From CAVPPA01 sp050730755 (GTDB taxonomy: Bacteria > Patescibacteriota > Saccharimonadia > Saccharimonadales > UBA4665), in contig JBOHNR010000008.1 of NCBI GenBank assembly GCA_050730755.1, positions 62,001 through 126,000 on the forward strand: a stretch of DNA of 64,000 bases. Reading direction: 5' to 3'. Shown here piece by piece: positions 1 through 10,066 of the stretch. Every line of letters begins with the position of its first letter. Position 1 is the first letter of the stretch. The translations under genes were made by a program, and so were the position numbers. The notes beneath the pieces were generated by a model. That model saw nothing but the letters and a program-made list of their open reading frames with translations, had not been told where the DNA came from and searched no databases.

Positions 1-162
1 TTTCTGGTGTCTTTTATCTACAACAGAGCAAATATCGGTTCTATAGAAACAATGCTACAAAACAACGATTAGGCCAGCCATTCGCTAGATCCAATAACAA
101 CTGGGGTATCTAGTTTTTTTGCATCTCATTCGTTATAGTGGAGCTATATAAACAATACCGGC

Positions 163-2679
163 ATGAAGACAAAAATACTTTGCAAAGTAACTGGGGTTCG
201 TTTGATATTGTTGGTGTTTTTAGTAGCACTAAGTGTGCCAGTTTTAAGCTCTGCTCAAGTTTTTGGTATAATTACTGCTCCACCAGCCAGCGGGATTGCT
301 ACGGCTACTTGGACAAGCACCACTGAGCTTACCTATAACAGTACAGGTCCAGGTAGTGGTTCGTTCCAGCTAAATTCCTCTGGAGACGGCGTAATCTTCA
401 CATACAATGGCTCACAGCCGCCAAGCGCCAGTACAACCATGACACTGACCGATACATCGGAAGATAACGGTGATGATCCGACAACTTGTAAAAATGTAAG
501 CAAAATTGTAGTCAAAGCACCCTATACAACCGTCACAACCGCAACCTTATATGCTTATACTTCCAACTCCGCCTCTGACTCATACCTCGGCTCCTTTGCG
601 CCTCCTAGTAGCTGTCAAACCTTCCCGCCTGAAACGGTATCCCTTACTAACACTTATACTGCCATAGCTTCTCAGAACACGGCTGACCAAGGCTGCCCTA
701 TTAACGACGGTGACGCTCTTCAATGGCTTTTATGCCCAGTTGCAACTATTGGTCAAGCAGCTATTACAACCCTTAGTGGCTGGCTTCAAGATTTTTTATA
801 TGTGCCTGGTAGTTTTGTAAATAGTTTTCAGTCAACATTTGATACTTTCAGAAATATTGGCGAAGCATTACTGGTTATGGCTGGCCTAGTAATGGTAATA
901 AGTCAAGCAGTTGGAATGGAAATGTTTGCTGCCTACACTATACGCAGAGCTTTACCGCGAATTGTTATAGCTGCTATAGGGATGGCTATAGCTTGGCCGA
1001 TATTACAGTTTGTAATCACTTTCTTTGATGATATTGGCACCTGGGCTCAGGCACTTATCTTAGCAGCTACGAGTGACCCTAATGCTGGTACACCAAGCAC
1101 TGCTTTTAGTGGGGGCATTGCTGATCTTATAGGTGGTGTAATAGCGATAGCTGTTAGCGCATTTCTGGTTATAAGCTTTATTGGCACCTTACTGCTGGCT
1201 TTATTTGTCGCTTTCTTGATACTGACCATACGACAATTGGTGATTGTTGTTTGCGTTATACTTGCTCCTTTAGCTATTGCCTCATCCGTTTTGCCTGGAA
1301 CCTCTAAACTTTGGGACTTGTGGAGGAAAACTTTTCTTAGCACTATGATGATGTTCCCAATAATTATGGCTTTCTTGGGCGCTGGATTGGCGCTATCCTA
1401 TGTAGCTGGTCAAACAGCAAAAACAACAGCTTCGCCTGGAAATTTACCTTGGGATTTTATGGCAGTTGCCGCCTTGGCTGTTCCGCTCCTTATGTTACCC
1501 TTCTCGTACTTTTTGGCCGGTGGTTTAATGGGCAACATAAGCCGAGCGGTGGTTAACAACGGCGTTACCAAGGGGGTTTCTGAGGGTATTAGTAAAAGGC
1601 GCCAAGCTCGATGGGCAGGTCGCCAGCAAAAGTTCCTTACCGGTGGCTATAAGGATGCAGGACTAGGTAAGGTAGCAAACACTGTCGGTCGACACGCTAG
1701 AGCCGGAAGAACTGGTTTTTATGGTTTTGGAGGGGTCGGGAAAAAAGTTATGGCCCAACAATCTACCGCCGATATTGAAGGAACAATGAAAGCCAATCCA
1801 CAACTTAGTCAATTGGCTAATGACGATCCTGCTAACGCAGTTATGGCGCTTAGTGGGGGTACCCGTGCTGGGGCGGTCTTAGCAGCACATAGACTATTTG
1901 GCGATACAGCTATGGCGCAGGAGGCAATCGATGGCGCCCAAGCAGCTGGTATCACGCGAGCTAATGCTACGGCGGCACTAACTACCTTGGCCCAAAATAA
2001 GAGTCGGGTTGTGGCAGCGGGAGATTACGAGGTTATTCAAGAGGGTATTCATAGATTAGCTGGTAACAACAAGAGCCTAGAAGACAGTTTGGCCTATGGA
2101 TTTCAATTTAATTCCAGACAAGCCGGACGGTCAGATCTTGGGGGTAGTTGGCACACTGAAGAGGTTCAGAAATCAGCTGCTGAGCTATATAATAGCGCTG
2201 TACAACGAGGTAGGACAACGAGCGCTCGGGAAGCTACGTCTGTGGCCACTAGTATTGACGGTCTAAGGAGAACTAGTGTAAGTCAACTTCTTAGTAGGGG
2301 TCATCCTAGGGCAGTTGGTCAGACCCTTAAATCGATCCAATATATGATGGAGAACGGTAATTCCGAACAGCGTGTCTTGGCAGGCCAAGCAATCCTCGAA
2401 ATGCAAAACTCAAAAAATTATGCCACTGTAGAAAATAAATCGGTTATAAATAAATGGATGGCCGATCAAAGCATTGATCCTGCTTCACCTAGTGAAACCT
2501 TAGCTGATACAATGAGTCGCTCGATTAATGAACTCAACCGCACCGACGTTGAGCGTGGCATTGTTAAACGAGAAGCGGTTTCGCCTGTTACTGCTCGCGA
2601 GTTAACTGCTGGAGCAAGTGTATGGAGCACAGATCAAGTGCGCAATAGAGAACAACAAGAACCTGAAGAACAACATTAA
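163..2679 (+). CDS. VirB6/TrbL-like polytopic channel protein of a type IV secretion system
   Basis: Probably the inner-membrane channel component of a VirB-like secretion machine. Seen: a signal peptide at residues 1-31 ending SAQ, a Ser/Thr-rich exported segment with a few Cys to about residue 200, clusters of hydrophobic segments at about 230-300, 318-380, 389-416 and 430-456, then a long hydrophilic basic tail (457-838) probably in the cytoplasm. The hydrophobic core resembles the TrbL/VirB6 family, and the tail makes the protein much longer than a standard VirB6. It heads a same-strand series with PrgI and VirB4, which supports the role. The ATG at 163 begins a clean signal peptide. No strong Shine-Dalgarno is visible before it. 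Confidence 0.75.
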   Translation: MKTKILCKVTGVRLILLVFLVALSVPVLSSAQVFGIITAPPASGIATATWTSTTELTYNSTGPGSGSFQLNSSGDGVIFTYNGSQPPSASTTMTLTDTSEDNGDDPTTCKNVSKIVVKAPYTTVTTATLYAYTSNSASDSYLGSFAPPSSCQTFPPETVSLTNTYTAIASQNTADQGCPINDGDALQWLLCPVATIGQAAITTLSGWLQDFLYVPGSFVNSFQSTFDTFRNIGEALLVMAGLVMVISQAVGMEMFAAYTIRRALPRIVIAAIGMAIAWPILQFVITFFDDIGTWAQALILAATSDPNAGTPSTAFSGGIADLIGGVIAIAVSAFLVISFIGTLLLALFVAFLILTIRQLVIVVCVILAPLAIASSVLPGTSKLWDLWRKTFLSTMMMFPIIMAFLGAGLALSYVAGQTAKTTASPGNLPWDFMAVAALAVPLLMLPFSYFLAGGLMGNISRAVVNNGVTKGVSEGISKRRQARWAGRQQKFLTGGYKDAGLGKVANTVGRHARAGRTGFYGFGGVGKKVMAQQSTADIEGTMKANPQLSQLANDDPANAVMALSGGTRAGAVLAAHRLFGDTAMAQEAIDGAQAAGITRANATAALTTLAQNKSRVVAAGDYEVIQEGIHRLAGNNKSLEDSLAYGFQFNSRQAGRSDLGGSWHTEEVQKSAAELYNSAVQRGRTTSAREATSVATSIDGLRRTSVSQLLSRGHPRAVGQTLKSIQYMMENGNSEQRVLAGQAILEMQNSKNYATVENKSVINKWMADQSIDPASPSETLADTMSRSINELNRTDVERGIVKREAVSPVTARELTAGASVWSTDQVRNREQQEPEEQH

Positions 2680-2726
2680 AGATCTCGCAAAGAGTTAAAT
2701 GAATACAAATTGTTGTAGCTAAAATA

Positions 2727-2755
2727 TTGCTTTTTATGCCAATATATGATATAGT
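2727..2755 (+). promoter_or_regulatory. Promoter for the small basic protein; predicts a leaderless mRNA
   Basis: TTGCTT at 2727-2732, a 17-base spacer and TATAGT at 2750-2755. The -10 box ends seven bases before the ATG at 2763, so transcription should begin at or next to that start codon. This spacing decides the start at 2763. Confidence 0.55.
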
Positions 2756-2762
2756 CCATAAT

Positions 2763-3278
2763 ATGCATCCCGAAAACTATAAACTTCCACAAGGACCAAG
2801 CCATGCTCCTCAAAATGGCGAATCACATGGTGAGGCCTTAAGACGTCAACAGAAAGACCTTTGGGTACTCCCAGAAAAAAATAATGCGGAGCAACTTCAA
2901 GACAGTATAAGAAACCTCGAGATACCAGGGGAATCTGAAAACGATAGAGATAAGAGGGTTAGTAGAGATCTTCGGTGGGGTCGTCGACTTACAAGACAAA
3001 GCGACAGAAGAAGTAAAACTCTTGCGACTTATGTTGTTGATACAGTACGGGGTGAAACGCCTCGTTTACGAAATATAGCCCTTCGAAGAGCTGAGCTGAC
3101 ATCTATGGGAGTTCCTGTCGGATATCATGATGATTTAGTCAGAACCGCCCGCGAAAAAGACCGACCTGTCAAGGAAGTACGGCGCTTGGAAAGTAGATTT
3201 GCTCGCTGGCGATATGGACAGGCTTTAAATCATTTAGGAAGATACTTGGAGAATGAAGTAACTAAACCAAGAAGCTAA
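2763..3278 (+). CDS. Small basic hydrophilic protein in the secretion operon, unknown function
   Basis: Not recognised. About 171 residues, rich in Arg, Lys, Glu and Asp, with no signal peptide or membrane segment, so probably cytoplasmic. Many charged pairs suggest mostly helix, and nucleic-acid or partner binding is possible. Earlier in-frame starts exist (TTG at 2727, ATG at 2736). The ATG at 2763 is preferred because a promoter-like TTGCTT/TATAGT pair overlaps the earlier ones and places transcription at 2763. It lies between the VirB6-like gene and prgI on the same strand, so a role in the secretion machine or its regulation is possible but unproven. Confidence 0.6.
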   Translation: MHPENYKLPQGPSHAPQNGESHGEALRRQQKDLWVLPEKNNAEQLQDSIRNLEIPGESENDRDKRVSRDLRWGRRLTRQSDRRSKTLATYVVDTVRGETPRLRNIALRRAELTSMGVPVGYHDDLVRTAREKDRPVKEVRRLESRFARWRYGQALNHLGRYLENEVTKPRS

Positions 3279-3473
3279 AAAATCATCGGCTCGGAATAAC
3301 CGAATAATGCAGCGGGCAAGAATATTGCCACGTGCAGATGTTTACAAAAAACAAGTCCTACTTAGTGATCTCAAAGAAATTGTGTCGAGGAGGACACTAT
3401 CACTGGGTTGAATTATTTACATTATTTTTAAACTTCTTATCGTTAGCTCTTCGTTATATACTTCTAGTAACAA

Positions 3474-4595
3474 ATGGCAACATACACAGTTATTCAGGAC
3501 ATCGAAGCGGAAGATAAATTAGTCGGACCGCTAAGCCTAAGGCAATTTATTTATGGCGCTGTTGCGGCACTGTGTGCATATTTATCATTCGTTTCTCTCG
3601 CCAAGGGAGCTGCATTTTTAATAATTATTTTTGGACCCGTGATGCTCTTTACAGCTTTCTTTGCGATTCCATGGGTAGGTAACCAACCAACCGAAGTTTG
3701 GGCACTAGCCAAAATTCGTTTTTGGCTTAAACCGAGACGACGGATTTGGGACCAGAGTGGCGTCAAAGATTTAGTTACAATTACAGTACCTAAACATATC
3801 GAAAGGATATATACTAACGGTCTCACTCAAAACGAAGTACATAGTCGTTTAACAGCTCTTGCAAACACTGTAGATAGCCGCGGGTGGGTTATAAAAAATG
3901 TTAATACTAACTTGTACGATCCAATACACTCTCCTTCAGTCCCCAATTCCGACCGCTTAATTAACTTTAATGATATACCACGAGAGGTCCCCTCGGTTGA
4001 TGTGGCCGCCAGTGACGATATACTAGACGAGCTTAATAACCCTCTCGCTCAAAAATTGGATCAATTAGTTCATGCATCTTATGATACGCAACGCCAACAA
4101 ATTGTTGAACAACTAAAGCTCGGGGGCGAAAATAGCAATCATGCAGACCAACTGCCACCACCAGCAGACTATTGGTTCTTAAACAAGCCAATCAATGTAC
4201 CTAAACCATCAGGTGATAATGTTACTTTTTCGGATGCTCCGGTTGTTACTAGAAATGACGAAAATAAAGTGCCCGCTTTTAGTACTAAATCCTCAGAAGT
4301 CACAACTGGCGAAAAACAACTAGCTGAAAAATTGAAAGCCAATCGCAAAAATTTTCAGGCTATCAATTATGAACATATGAAAGTTATACAGCCACTTGGG
4401 GAACGAACGAACCAGAAAAATATTAATAATGATCAGAGCACCCAGTTGCCACCAGTGACACCGCAAACTGATCCTGCTAAAATGTTACTAGCTAGCCGGA
4501 ACGATCTCAACATCACTACTATCGGAAGGATAGCGAATAAACAAGACAAGCAACCAAACGAAGTAGTGATATCGCTGCACAATCATAATTCTTAA
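3474..4595 (+). CDS. PrgI family protein with long C-terminal tail
   Basis: PrgI-family proteins are small VirB3-like membrane partners of VirB4 in Gram-positive-type secretion systems. Seen: an N-terminal region (about residues 1-110) with two hydrophobic segments at roughly 20-65 and the typical Pro/Trp-rich continuation (WVGNQPTEVWA, then a KPRRR stretch). Residues 110-373 are hydrophilic with Pro/Asn/Gln-rich linkers and are not recognised. No Shine-Dalgarno precedes ATG 3474. A TATACT at 3457-3462 would give a leader of about five bases. The gene ends immediately before the TraC-like gene, as expected in an operon. Confidence 0.75.
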   Translation: MATYTVIQDIEAEDKLVGPLSLRQFIYGAVAALCAYLSFVSLAKGAAFLIIIFGPVMLFTAFFAIPWVGNQPTEVWALAKIRFWLKPRRRIWDQSGVKDLVTITVPKHIERIYTNGLTQNEVHSRLTALANTVDSRGWVIKNVNTNLYDPIHSPSVPNSDRLINFNDIPREVPSVDVAASDDILDELNNPLAQKLDQLVHASYDTQRQQIVEQLKLGGENSNHADQLPPPADYWFLNKPINVPKPSGDNVTFSDAPVVTRNDENKVPAFSTKSSEVTTGEKQLAEKLKANRKNFQAINYEHMKVIQPLGERTNQKNINNDQSTQLPPVTPQTDPAKMLLASRNDLNITTIGRIANKQDKQPNEVVISLHNHNS

Positions 4596-4613
4596 GTGGG
4601 TCTAAAAACTCAA

Positions 4614-5567
4614 ATGAATCCTTCCGTTCAAAACCAGCCTGATTTTAACATGCAACCGGTGCCAGTACCTCAATCGGCGGCTACCCCAGTGCCCAATTTG
4701 GGACAGCATACTCCAGTAACACCGTACATATATGACGATCAGGTGTCTCGACCTCAGCCACCTAACGGTCAGTCTTATGCGTCTCCAACAGTTGATATCA
4801 CTGCGCCGTCTACCACCGGGACTCCTCCAATAGCCAGAACAAACCCCAACAGTACGCAAAACACACTCCTAATCGCTGAAATTCGTGACGGCGTTGTTAT
4901 AATGAGCGACGGGTCATTTCGGACAGTCGTAATGGTTAAATCTATTAATTTTGATTTGATGAGCCAACAAGAACAGGAGGCGGTTGAATATAGTTATCAA
5001 GGATTCTTGAATTCACTCTATTTTCCAATTCAATTTTTTATTCGCTCCCAAAAGGTCGACCTTAAGCCATACATAGAAAAACTCGATAAAATTCGTACCG
5101 AACACGATAATATGCTTCTCGCTATGCTCATGGAAGATTACATAAACTATATCGACGGCCTATCTCAACAGACTAACATTATGGATAAAAAATTTTATGT
5201 CGTTATCCCATTCTTCCCGACAGCTGACGTTCAGAAAGCGCTAACCCAAAGTAAGAATTTTTTGAGCGGACTAAAGGCCTTGTTCATGCCCCAGGAACAG
5301 CGCGTGACGGTCAACGAAGCTGATCTAGAAAATGCAAAAACTGAGTTACGAAACCGTGTACAGTTAGTTTTATCTGGATTTTTGCAGTGCGGAGTCCAAG
5401 GATTACCACTAGATACGCAAGAACTAATCGAGCTCTATTACGACACTTACAACCCAGACACAGCAACACGTCAACAGCTTAGAAATTTCAACGATCTAAC
5501 TCCTGATATTGTGACGAAGGGCGAGGGCATGGCAACACAACCACATTTGCAAAGAGAACTACAATGA
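4614..5567 (+). CDS. TraC-like / detached VirB4 N-terminal domain protein
   Basis: In CPR secretion loci a separate TraC-like domain protein commonly precedes VirB4 and probably works with the ATPase at the membrane. Seen: a Pro/Gln/Asn-rich low-complexity N-terminus (about residues 1-80), then a folded domain beginning near the TLLIAEIRDGVVIMSDG segment with alternating strands and helices resembling the N-terminal domain of VirB4/TraC ATPases. There is no Walker motif. A GTG at 4596 directly follows prgI. ATG 4614 is chosen as the conventional codon, and GTG 4596 remains possible through coupling. It lies 52 bases before the VirB4 gene. Confidence 0.65.
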   Translation: MNPSVQNQPDFNMQPVPVPQSAATPVPNLGQHTPVTPYIYDDQVSRPQPPNGQSYASPTVDITAPSTTGTPPIARTNPNSTQNTLLIAEIRDGVVIMSDGSFRTVVMVKSINFDLMSQQEQEAVEYSYQGFLNSLYFPIQFFIRSQKVDLKPYIEKLDKIRTEHDNMLLAMLMEDYINYIDGLSQQTNIMDKKFYVVIPFFPTADVQKALTQSKNFLSGLKALFMPQEQRVTVNEADLENAKTELRNRVQLVLSGFLQCGVQGLPLDTQELIELYYDTYNPDTATRQQLRNFNDLTPDIVTKGEGMATQPHLQRELQ

Positions 5568-5619
5568 AATTCCCAAATGCCTTAAAAGCCCAAAATTCAT
5601 TAATCTGCGGGGCGTTCTG

Positions 5620-7521
5620 ATGGCTAGAAAGTCAAAGATAGATCCGGTAGCTGTCGCCCAGGAGCAGCGCGCTAACGAAACACAGGAAGTGCGCGCTGCC
5701 TTCCAAAAAGGCATTACTGCTCTTAGGGACTTCGTAGCTCCTAGTTCAATTGAGTTGTTTAGTACTTATCTGCAACTTGGAACTCGATTTGGACGAACCT
5801 TTTATGTATACGGTTATCCTCGACAAGTATTTACGGGTTGGCTGTCTAGTTTGGTAAATTTAGACGAGATCATAGATGTCAGTATGTATATTTACCCCGT
5901 TGAGAGTCAGGTTGTGCTTGAAAACTTACGGAAAAAAGTCACCCAACTGGAGGCTGGTATTCAGATCGATTCCGAAAAAGGAAGAATTCGTGACCCGGCG
6001 AAACAAGCTGCCATTCTAGACGCCGAGCAAATGCGTGACAAACTGCAAGTTGGTGAGGAGAAATTCTATCGTTTTGGCTTATATTTCACGGTTTATGGGA
6101 TGTCCTTAGATGAACTCGAGTTCGTATCGCATAAAGTAGAATCAATTCTCGGGCAGCAACTAATTTATTCAAAGCCAGCTACCTCACAACAAGAGCAAGG
6201 GCTCAACAGTACAGTTCCGCAATTTACCGATCAGTTACAAATCCGTCGCAATTTTGCCACTGGTGCTTTATCAACCAGTTTCCCCTTCACAAGTGCTGAC
6301 TTAACCCAGGAAAATGGGATCTTGTATGGTATTAACATGCATAACTCCGGTTTAGTAATATTTGATCGTTTTTCGCTGGAGAACGGTAATTCAGTAGTCT
6401 TTGCCAAGTCTGGGGCCGGAAAATCGTTCTCTGTCAAGCTAGAAGCACTGAGAAGTATGATGTTTGGTACCGAAATTTTTATTATCGACCCAGAGAACGA
6501 ATATCAACGTATGTGTGATGCTGTAGGGGGTGCTTATGTTCAACTTAGCCTAAATAGTACAACCCGCTTGAATCCGTTTGACCTGCCTAAAGTCGTTGAT
6601 ACGGAAGAGGCAGACACTGCACTACGAAGCAACCTTATCACCCTGCACGGATTACTACGCCTTATGATGGGTGGGGCTCAATCTCAACTTATAGGCGGTA
6701 GCACTACACTTATGCCAGCACTCGATCCGTCTGAAGAAGCCGATCTTGACGCAGCGCTGATTGAAACATATGCCAAGGCTGGCATTACTAATGATCCTTT
6801 AACACACACTGGAGTCCCACCAACTATTAACGATCTTTACGATACATTACTCCACATGGGTGGATCAGGACCTCAGCTCGCTCAGCGCCTACGTAAATAT
6901 ACTACCGGGAGTTTTGCGGGAATTTTTTCCCAGCAAAGTAACATTTATATTAATAACCCGATGGTCGTTTTTAATATCCGTGATCTTGAAGACGAGCTGC
7001 GTCCGGTTGCTATGTATATAATTCTAAACTACATCTGGAACAAGACAAAAACCGATCAACGAAAACGTCTTCTGATTGTTGACGAAGCTTGGCAGCTAAT
7101 GAAATACGAAGACTCAGCTAATTTCTTGTTTTCGATCGCCAAACGGGCAAGAAAATATAACCTGGGAATCACAACCATAACTCAGGATGTAGAAGATTTC
7201 ATGGGCTCTCGTATGGGGCGAGCAATTGTAGCTAACGCTTCAATGCAATTTCTGCTCAAGCAATCACCATCGGCAGTCGATATGCTAACCGAAGTTTTCA
7301 AACTAACAACTGAAGAGAAAAAGCGGCTTAGTCAGTTTCCGGTTGGCCAGGGCTTGTTTTTTGCTGGTCAAAATCATGTCCACATACAAGTAGTAGCTAG
7401 CTCAACTGAAACCAGCCTTATCAGTACAAACCCAGGACAAACACAGCCAGTAGAACAGGGTGAACTGAGCCAACCTCAGGGAACTATAAATCTTAGCACC
7501 CAACCACAGCCAGGAGTATAG
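5620..7521 (+). CDS. virB4: VirB4-type ATPase of the secretion system
   Basis: Energises assembly or substrate transfer of type IV secretion systems as a membrane-associated hexamer. Seen: an N-terminal CagE/TrbE/VirB-type region (about residues 20-240), a Walker A motif (SGAGKS) near residue 265, a Walker B motif (LLIVDEAWQLM) near 483, and downstream TTITQDVEDF and NASMQFLLKQ segments typical of VirB4. Length (633) is slightly below full VirB4, in line with part of the N-domain lying in the preceding gene. The Pro/Gln-rich C-terminus is dispensable-looking. A GCGGGG sequence lies seven bases before ATG 5620. No VirD4 coupling ATPase or relaxase is in the window. Confidence 0.9.
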   Translation: MARKSKIDPVAVAQEQRANETQEVRAAFQKGITALRDFVAPSSIELFSTYLQLGTRFGRTFYVYGYPRQVFTGWLSSLVNLDEIIDVSMYIYPVESQVVLENLRKKVTQLEAGIQIDSEKGRIRDPAKQAAILDAEQMRDKLQVGEEKFYRFGLYFTVYGMSLDELEFVSHKVESILGQQLIYSKPATSQQEQGLNSTVPQFTDQLQIRRNFATGALSTSFPFTSADLTQENGILYGINMHNSGLVIFDRFSLENGNSVVFAKSGAGKSFSVKLEALRSMMFGTEIFIIDPENEYQRMCDAVGGAYVQLSLNSTTRLNPFDLPKVVDTEEADTALRSNLITLHGLLRLMMGGAQSQLIGGSTTLMPALDPSEEADLDAALIETYAKAGITNDPLTHTGVPPTINDLYDTLLHMGGSGPQLAQRLRKYTTGSFAGIFSQQSNIYINNPMVVFNIRDLEDELRPVAMYIILNYIWNKTKTDQRKRLLIVDEAWQLMKYEDSANFLFSIAKRARKYNLGITTITQDVEDFMGSRMGRAIVANASMQFLLKQSPSAVDMLTEVFKLTTEEKKRLSQFPVGQGLFFAGQNHVHIQVVASSTETSLISTNPGQTQPVEQGELSQPQGTINLSTQPQPGV

Positions 7522-7645
7522 TAAGGTCAACCATAAGCAAGACAAACGAGGTGATGACTAGGCAGTCGCTAAAATTTTATCAATACTCTGACTCGGCACT
7601 CCGATCGGCTTTTACATATTGCTGTGATAGAGGGGATGGTTGCTA

Positions 7646-10066
7646 GTGGCAGAGGATAGTCCCGTTCCAAAACGTGATCCCGCAGCAGAGGCCGAAGCAG
7701 ATGAGTTAAGTTCTTTAGCCGATCAAGACGACCAACTTGGTAAAGGATATACAAGTAGTTCTAGCAACAAGCCTAAACCAAATTTGTTGTCTAAGTTACC
7801 TGGTAATTTAACTAAAAAATGGGTTTTGATAACTGGAGGCAGTGTAGCTGGGATCATTAGTCTTGCTGTCATCGGTTTTTTTCTTCTACTACCACTCAAA
7901 CTAGTTGATATAGTGACCAACTTACAAAATACTTTTGCCTCAACCTCTGAATATGCTCTATCCAAAGAAACTAATAATTTGTTCAGTGGTTACATGTCGC
8001 AAGTAATGCGGGCATATAGTGCTCCTGGTTGTCATGGCAGCACTTTAGATGCTACTTGTGTTGTTACGACCTCAGGGTCAGGTCCAATCAGCAAGTTATA
8101 TCAAGCTTGGAAGCAACAACACCTAGAACAAAAGCTTGCAAAAAACTACAATATTATTATCGGTAAAAAGGGTAGTCAGTTATATATGACTGTTGGAGGC
8201 GAAACAGTAGCTAGCGCTGAAGATCTTGATCAAGTGGCAAACGGCACAAAGTCGATTTTCGATCTGGGTGGAGGAGTGGAACGGATGAGCACAACCGAGG
8301 TTAGACAAGCTATCGACAAAGCTTTGGAGGGTTCTACTTTATGGGATAAAGCCTATTTCCGTTTTAAGTTTGGTCCCCTATTAGAGAGTAAATATGGTGT
8401 CAAGCTATGTGTCATATCCTGCGCCTATTACGATAAATTCGCTTATCCTGTCAGCCAGAAACTCAAATCGGCGGAGGCCAACGTGGTTATGAGAGTCTTA
8501 GAGCCACTTAACGGCAATTTCAGTCTGATTATGGGTTGTGTAATATCGGGGGGCTGTCAGGATGAGACTGCAGCTGAAGACACGACCGTAGGAGATACTC
8601 AAGAAAAGGTAAGTGGCGTCCAGCAACAGATGCAAGAAACCCTTCAAAGTGCTCTTGCAGACGATCCTGAAGCTTTGTCTGGTGTTGTAAGCCAAGCTAA
8701 CGACATAATGAAAAACGGATTTACAGCCACTATAGCCAAAACTATAACTGAAAAAGTAGTCACCGCTGTAGCTGGTAGCGATACGGGGGCCACTGCTGGA
8801 GAGGCGGCAGTGCCAGTTGTTGGTTGGGTTTTATTAGTTGCTAATATTGACCACATAGCCTCCGAAATTGGCCCAACCCTACGTGTAATGAGCTATGCTG
8901 CAGAGGCTGCAGCGGCTGTCAGCCTGTGGCAAACATACAACACGGTCGTTTCAGAAATGAAAAGTGGTCACATGGATTCTACCGAACTTGGCTCATTCTC
9001 AAAGTCACTCGATACTAATCTCAATCAATCTAGTACCAATCAGTCTGACGCAACTAGCACCCCGCTTTATAGCTATCTATACGACGGTGGCTCAACAACT
9101 TCCAATTCATCTTATAAATGCAATAATGGGCAACCAGTACCAAGTGGTCAGTTAGTTTGTCCTGAGGAACAACTTGATCGAGGTAATAATGTAGCAAACG
9201 AGTTATCTGATGTTACTAATATCCCCATTTTGACGCCTGCCTTGGGCGTTATTAACGATCTCAGCAACTTCGTATTCGGCGCCATTTTTACTGTTGTTTT
9301 TAAGGCTTTCGGACTTGTTTGCGACGTTTCACCGGGTTGCAGTCAGCTAGCTAGCGGTGGTGAACAGCTAGCTGGTGCCGCTGTTTCGTGGTTAGTGGGT
9401 CACGTCATATCTTCTCCATTTAGCGAGAACATGAGCGGGGGACGGACTTTCGATATGATGGCAGCTGGTGCCGACGTGTCGAATAACAATAGCTGTCAAG
9501 TAGAGTTAGGTTGTCAAAAATTATCCAACCAACAAGTAGCAACATTACGTAATCAACAATTAGGCGGCGAAAAAGCTAATTTTGATTCGCAGTCTTTCTT
9601 TGCTAGAATTTTTAGTACCTCAAGTCCGTACTCTCTGGTTTCGATTATAGCCCTGGCTCTGCCAACAACCAATCCGTTGACAACTTTCGAAACTGGTATG
9701 GCTGACATCATCGGTAATCCTCTTGGAAGTGTTGCGAGCATATTCTCGGATATATTTGCTACCGATAAGGCTTTCGCAGCCGTCCCAGCTCGACCAGACC
9801 CTTTCGGCGTTATACAGTACGGCTATCCAGATAGCGCAATTCCGCCTAATCCCCAACAGTACTGGGATGATAACTGCCAAGGCAATTATGAACAAGCATG
9901 GCTTAACACTCAAACGATAGACACCAACAATGGCCAGGCAGTTGCTACTACTCCGAATCCTTGTCTGCTGATTCTTTCAAGTATCCAAGGGTCAGGCGTT
10001 ATGTTTGACTCTTCAATGGCTCCAGCTGGATCTCTAAATCCCGACCCTTCGCCAGGAGGTCAATAA
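7646..10066 (+). CDS. Large single-anchor surface protein of the secretion locus, unknown
   Basis: Not recognised outside its context. Seen: a short acidic cytoplasmic N-terminus (residues 1-55), one strong membrane anchor at about 60-85, then some 720 residues predicted outside the membrane with scattered cysteine pairs (disulfides likely), Ser/Asn-rich linkers and moderately hydrophobic helices in the middle and near the C-terminus. GTG 7646 is preferred over TTG 7640 because the GAGGGG-type ribosome site at 7630-7635 is better spaced from it. The stop abuts the start of the hydrolase gene. Size and topology suggest a structural envelope-spanning or host-contact part of the machine, which is inference. 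Confidence 0.65.
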   Translation: MAEDSPVPKRDPAAEAEADELSSLADQDDQLGKGYTSSSSNKPKPNLLSKLPGNLTKKWVLITGGSVAGIISLAVIGFFLLLPLKLVDIVTNLQNTFASTSEYALSKETNNLFSGYMSQVMRAYSAPGCHGSTLDATCVVTTSGSGPISKLYQAWKQQHLEQKLAKNYNIIIGKKGSQLYMTVGGETVASAEDLDQVANGTKSIFDLGGGVERMSTTEVRQAIDKALEGSTLWDKAYFRFKFGPLLESKYGVKLCVISCAYYDKFAYPVSQKLKSAEANVVMRVLEPLNGNFSLIMGCVISGGCQDETAAEDTTVGDTQEKVSGVQQQMQETLQSALADDPEALSGVVSQANDIMKNGFTATIAKTITEKVVTAVAGSDTGATAGEAAVPVVGWVLLVANIDHIASEIGPTLRVMSYAAEAAAAVSLWQTYNTVVSEMKSGHMDSTELGSFSKSLDTNLNQSSTNQSDATSTPLYSYLYDGGSTTSNSSYKCNNGQPVPSGQLVCPEEQLDRGNNVANELSDVTNIPILTPALGVINDLSNFVFGAIFTVVFKAFGLVCDVSPGCSQLASGGEQLAGAAVSWLVGHVISSPFSENMSGGRTFDMMAAGADVSNNNSCQVELGCQKLSNQQVATLRNQQLGGEKANFDSQSFFARIFSTSSPYSLVSIIALALPTTNPLTTFETGMADIIGNPLGSVASIFSDIFATDKAFAAVPARPDPFGVIQYGYPDSAIPPNPQQYWDDNCQGNYEQAWLNTQTIDTNNGQAVATTPNPCLLILSSIQGSGVMFDSSMAPAGSLNPDPSPGGQ

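Noticed and set aside
1..162. Possible promoter TTGCAT (119-124) with TATATA (145-150) before the VirB6-like gene
   Set aside because: Spacer would be 20 bases, beyond the usual range. The first 162 bases hold no other supported feature.
3332..3517. 61-codon frame before and into prgI
   Set aside because: Overlaps the confident prgI start in another frame, has no ribosome site and no recognisable protein features.
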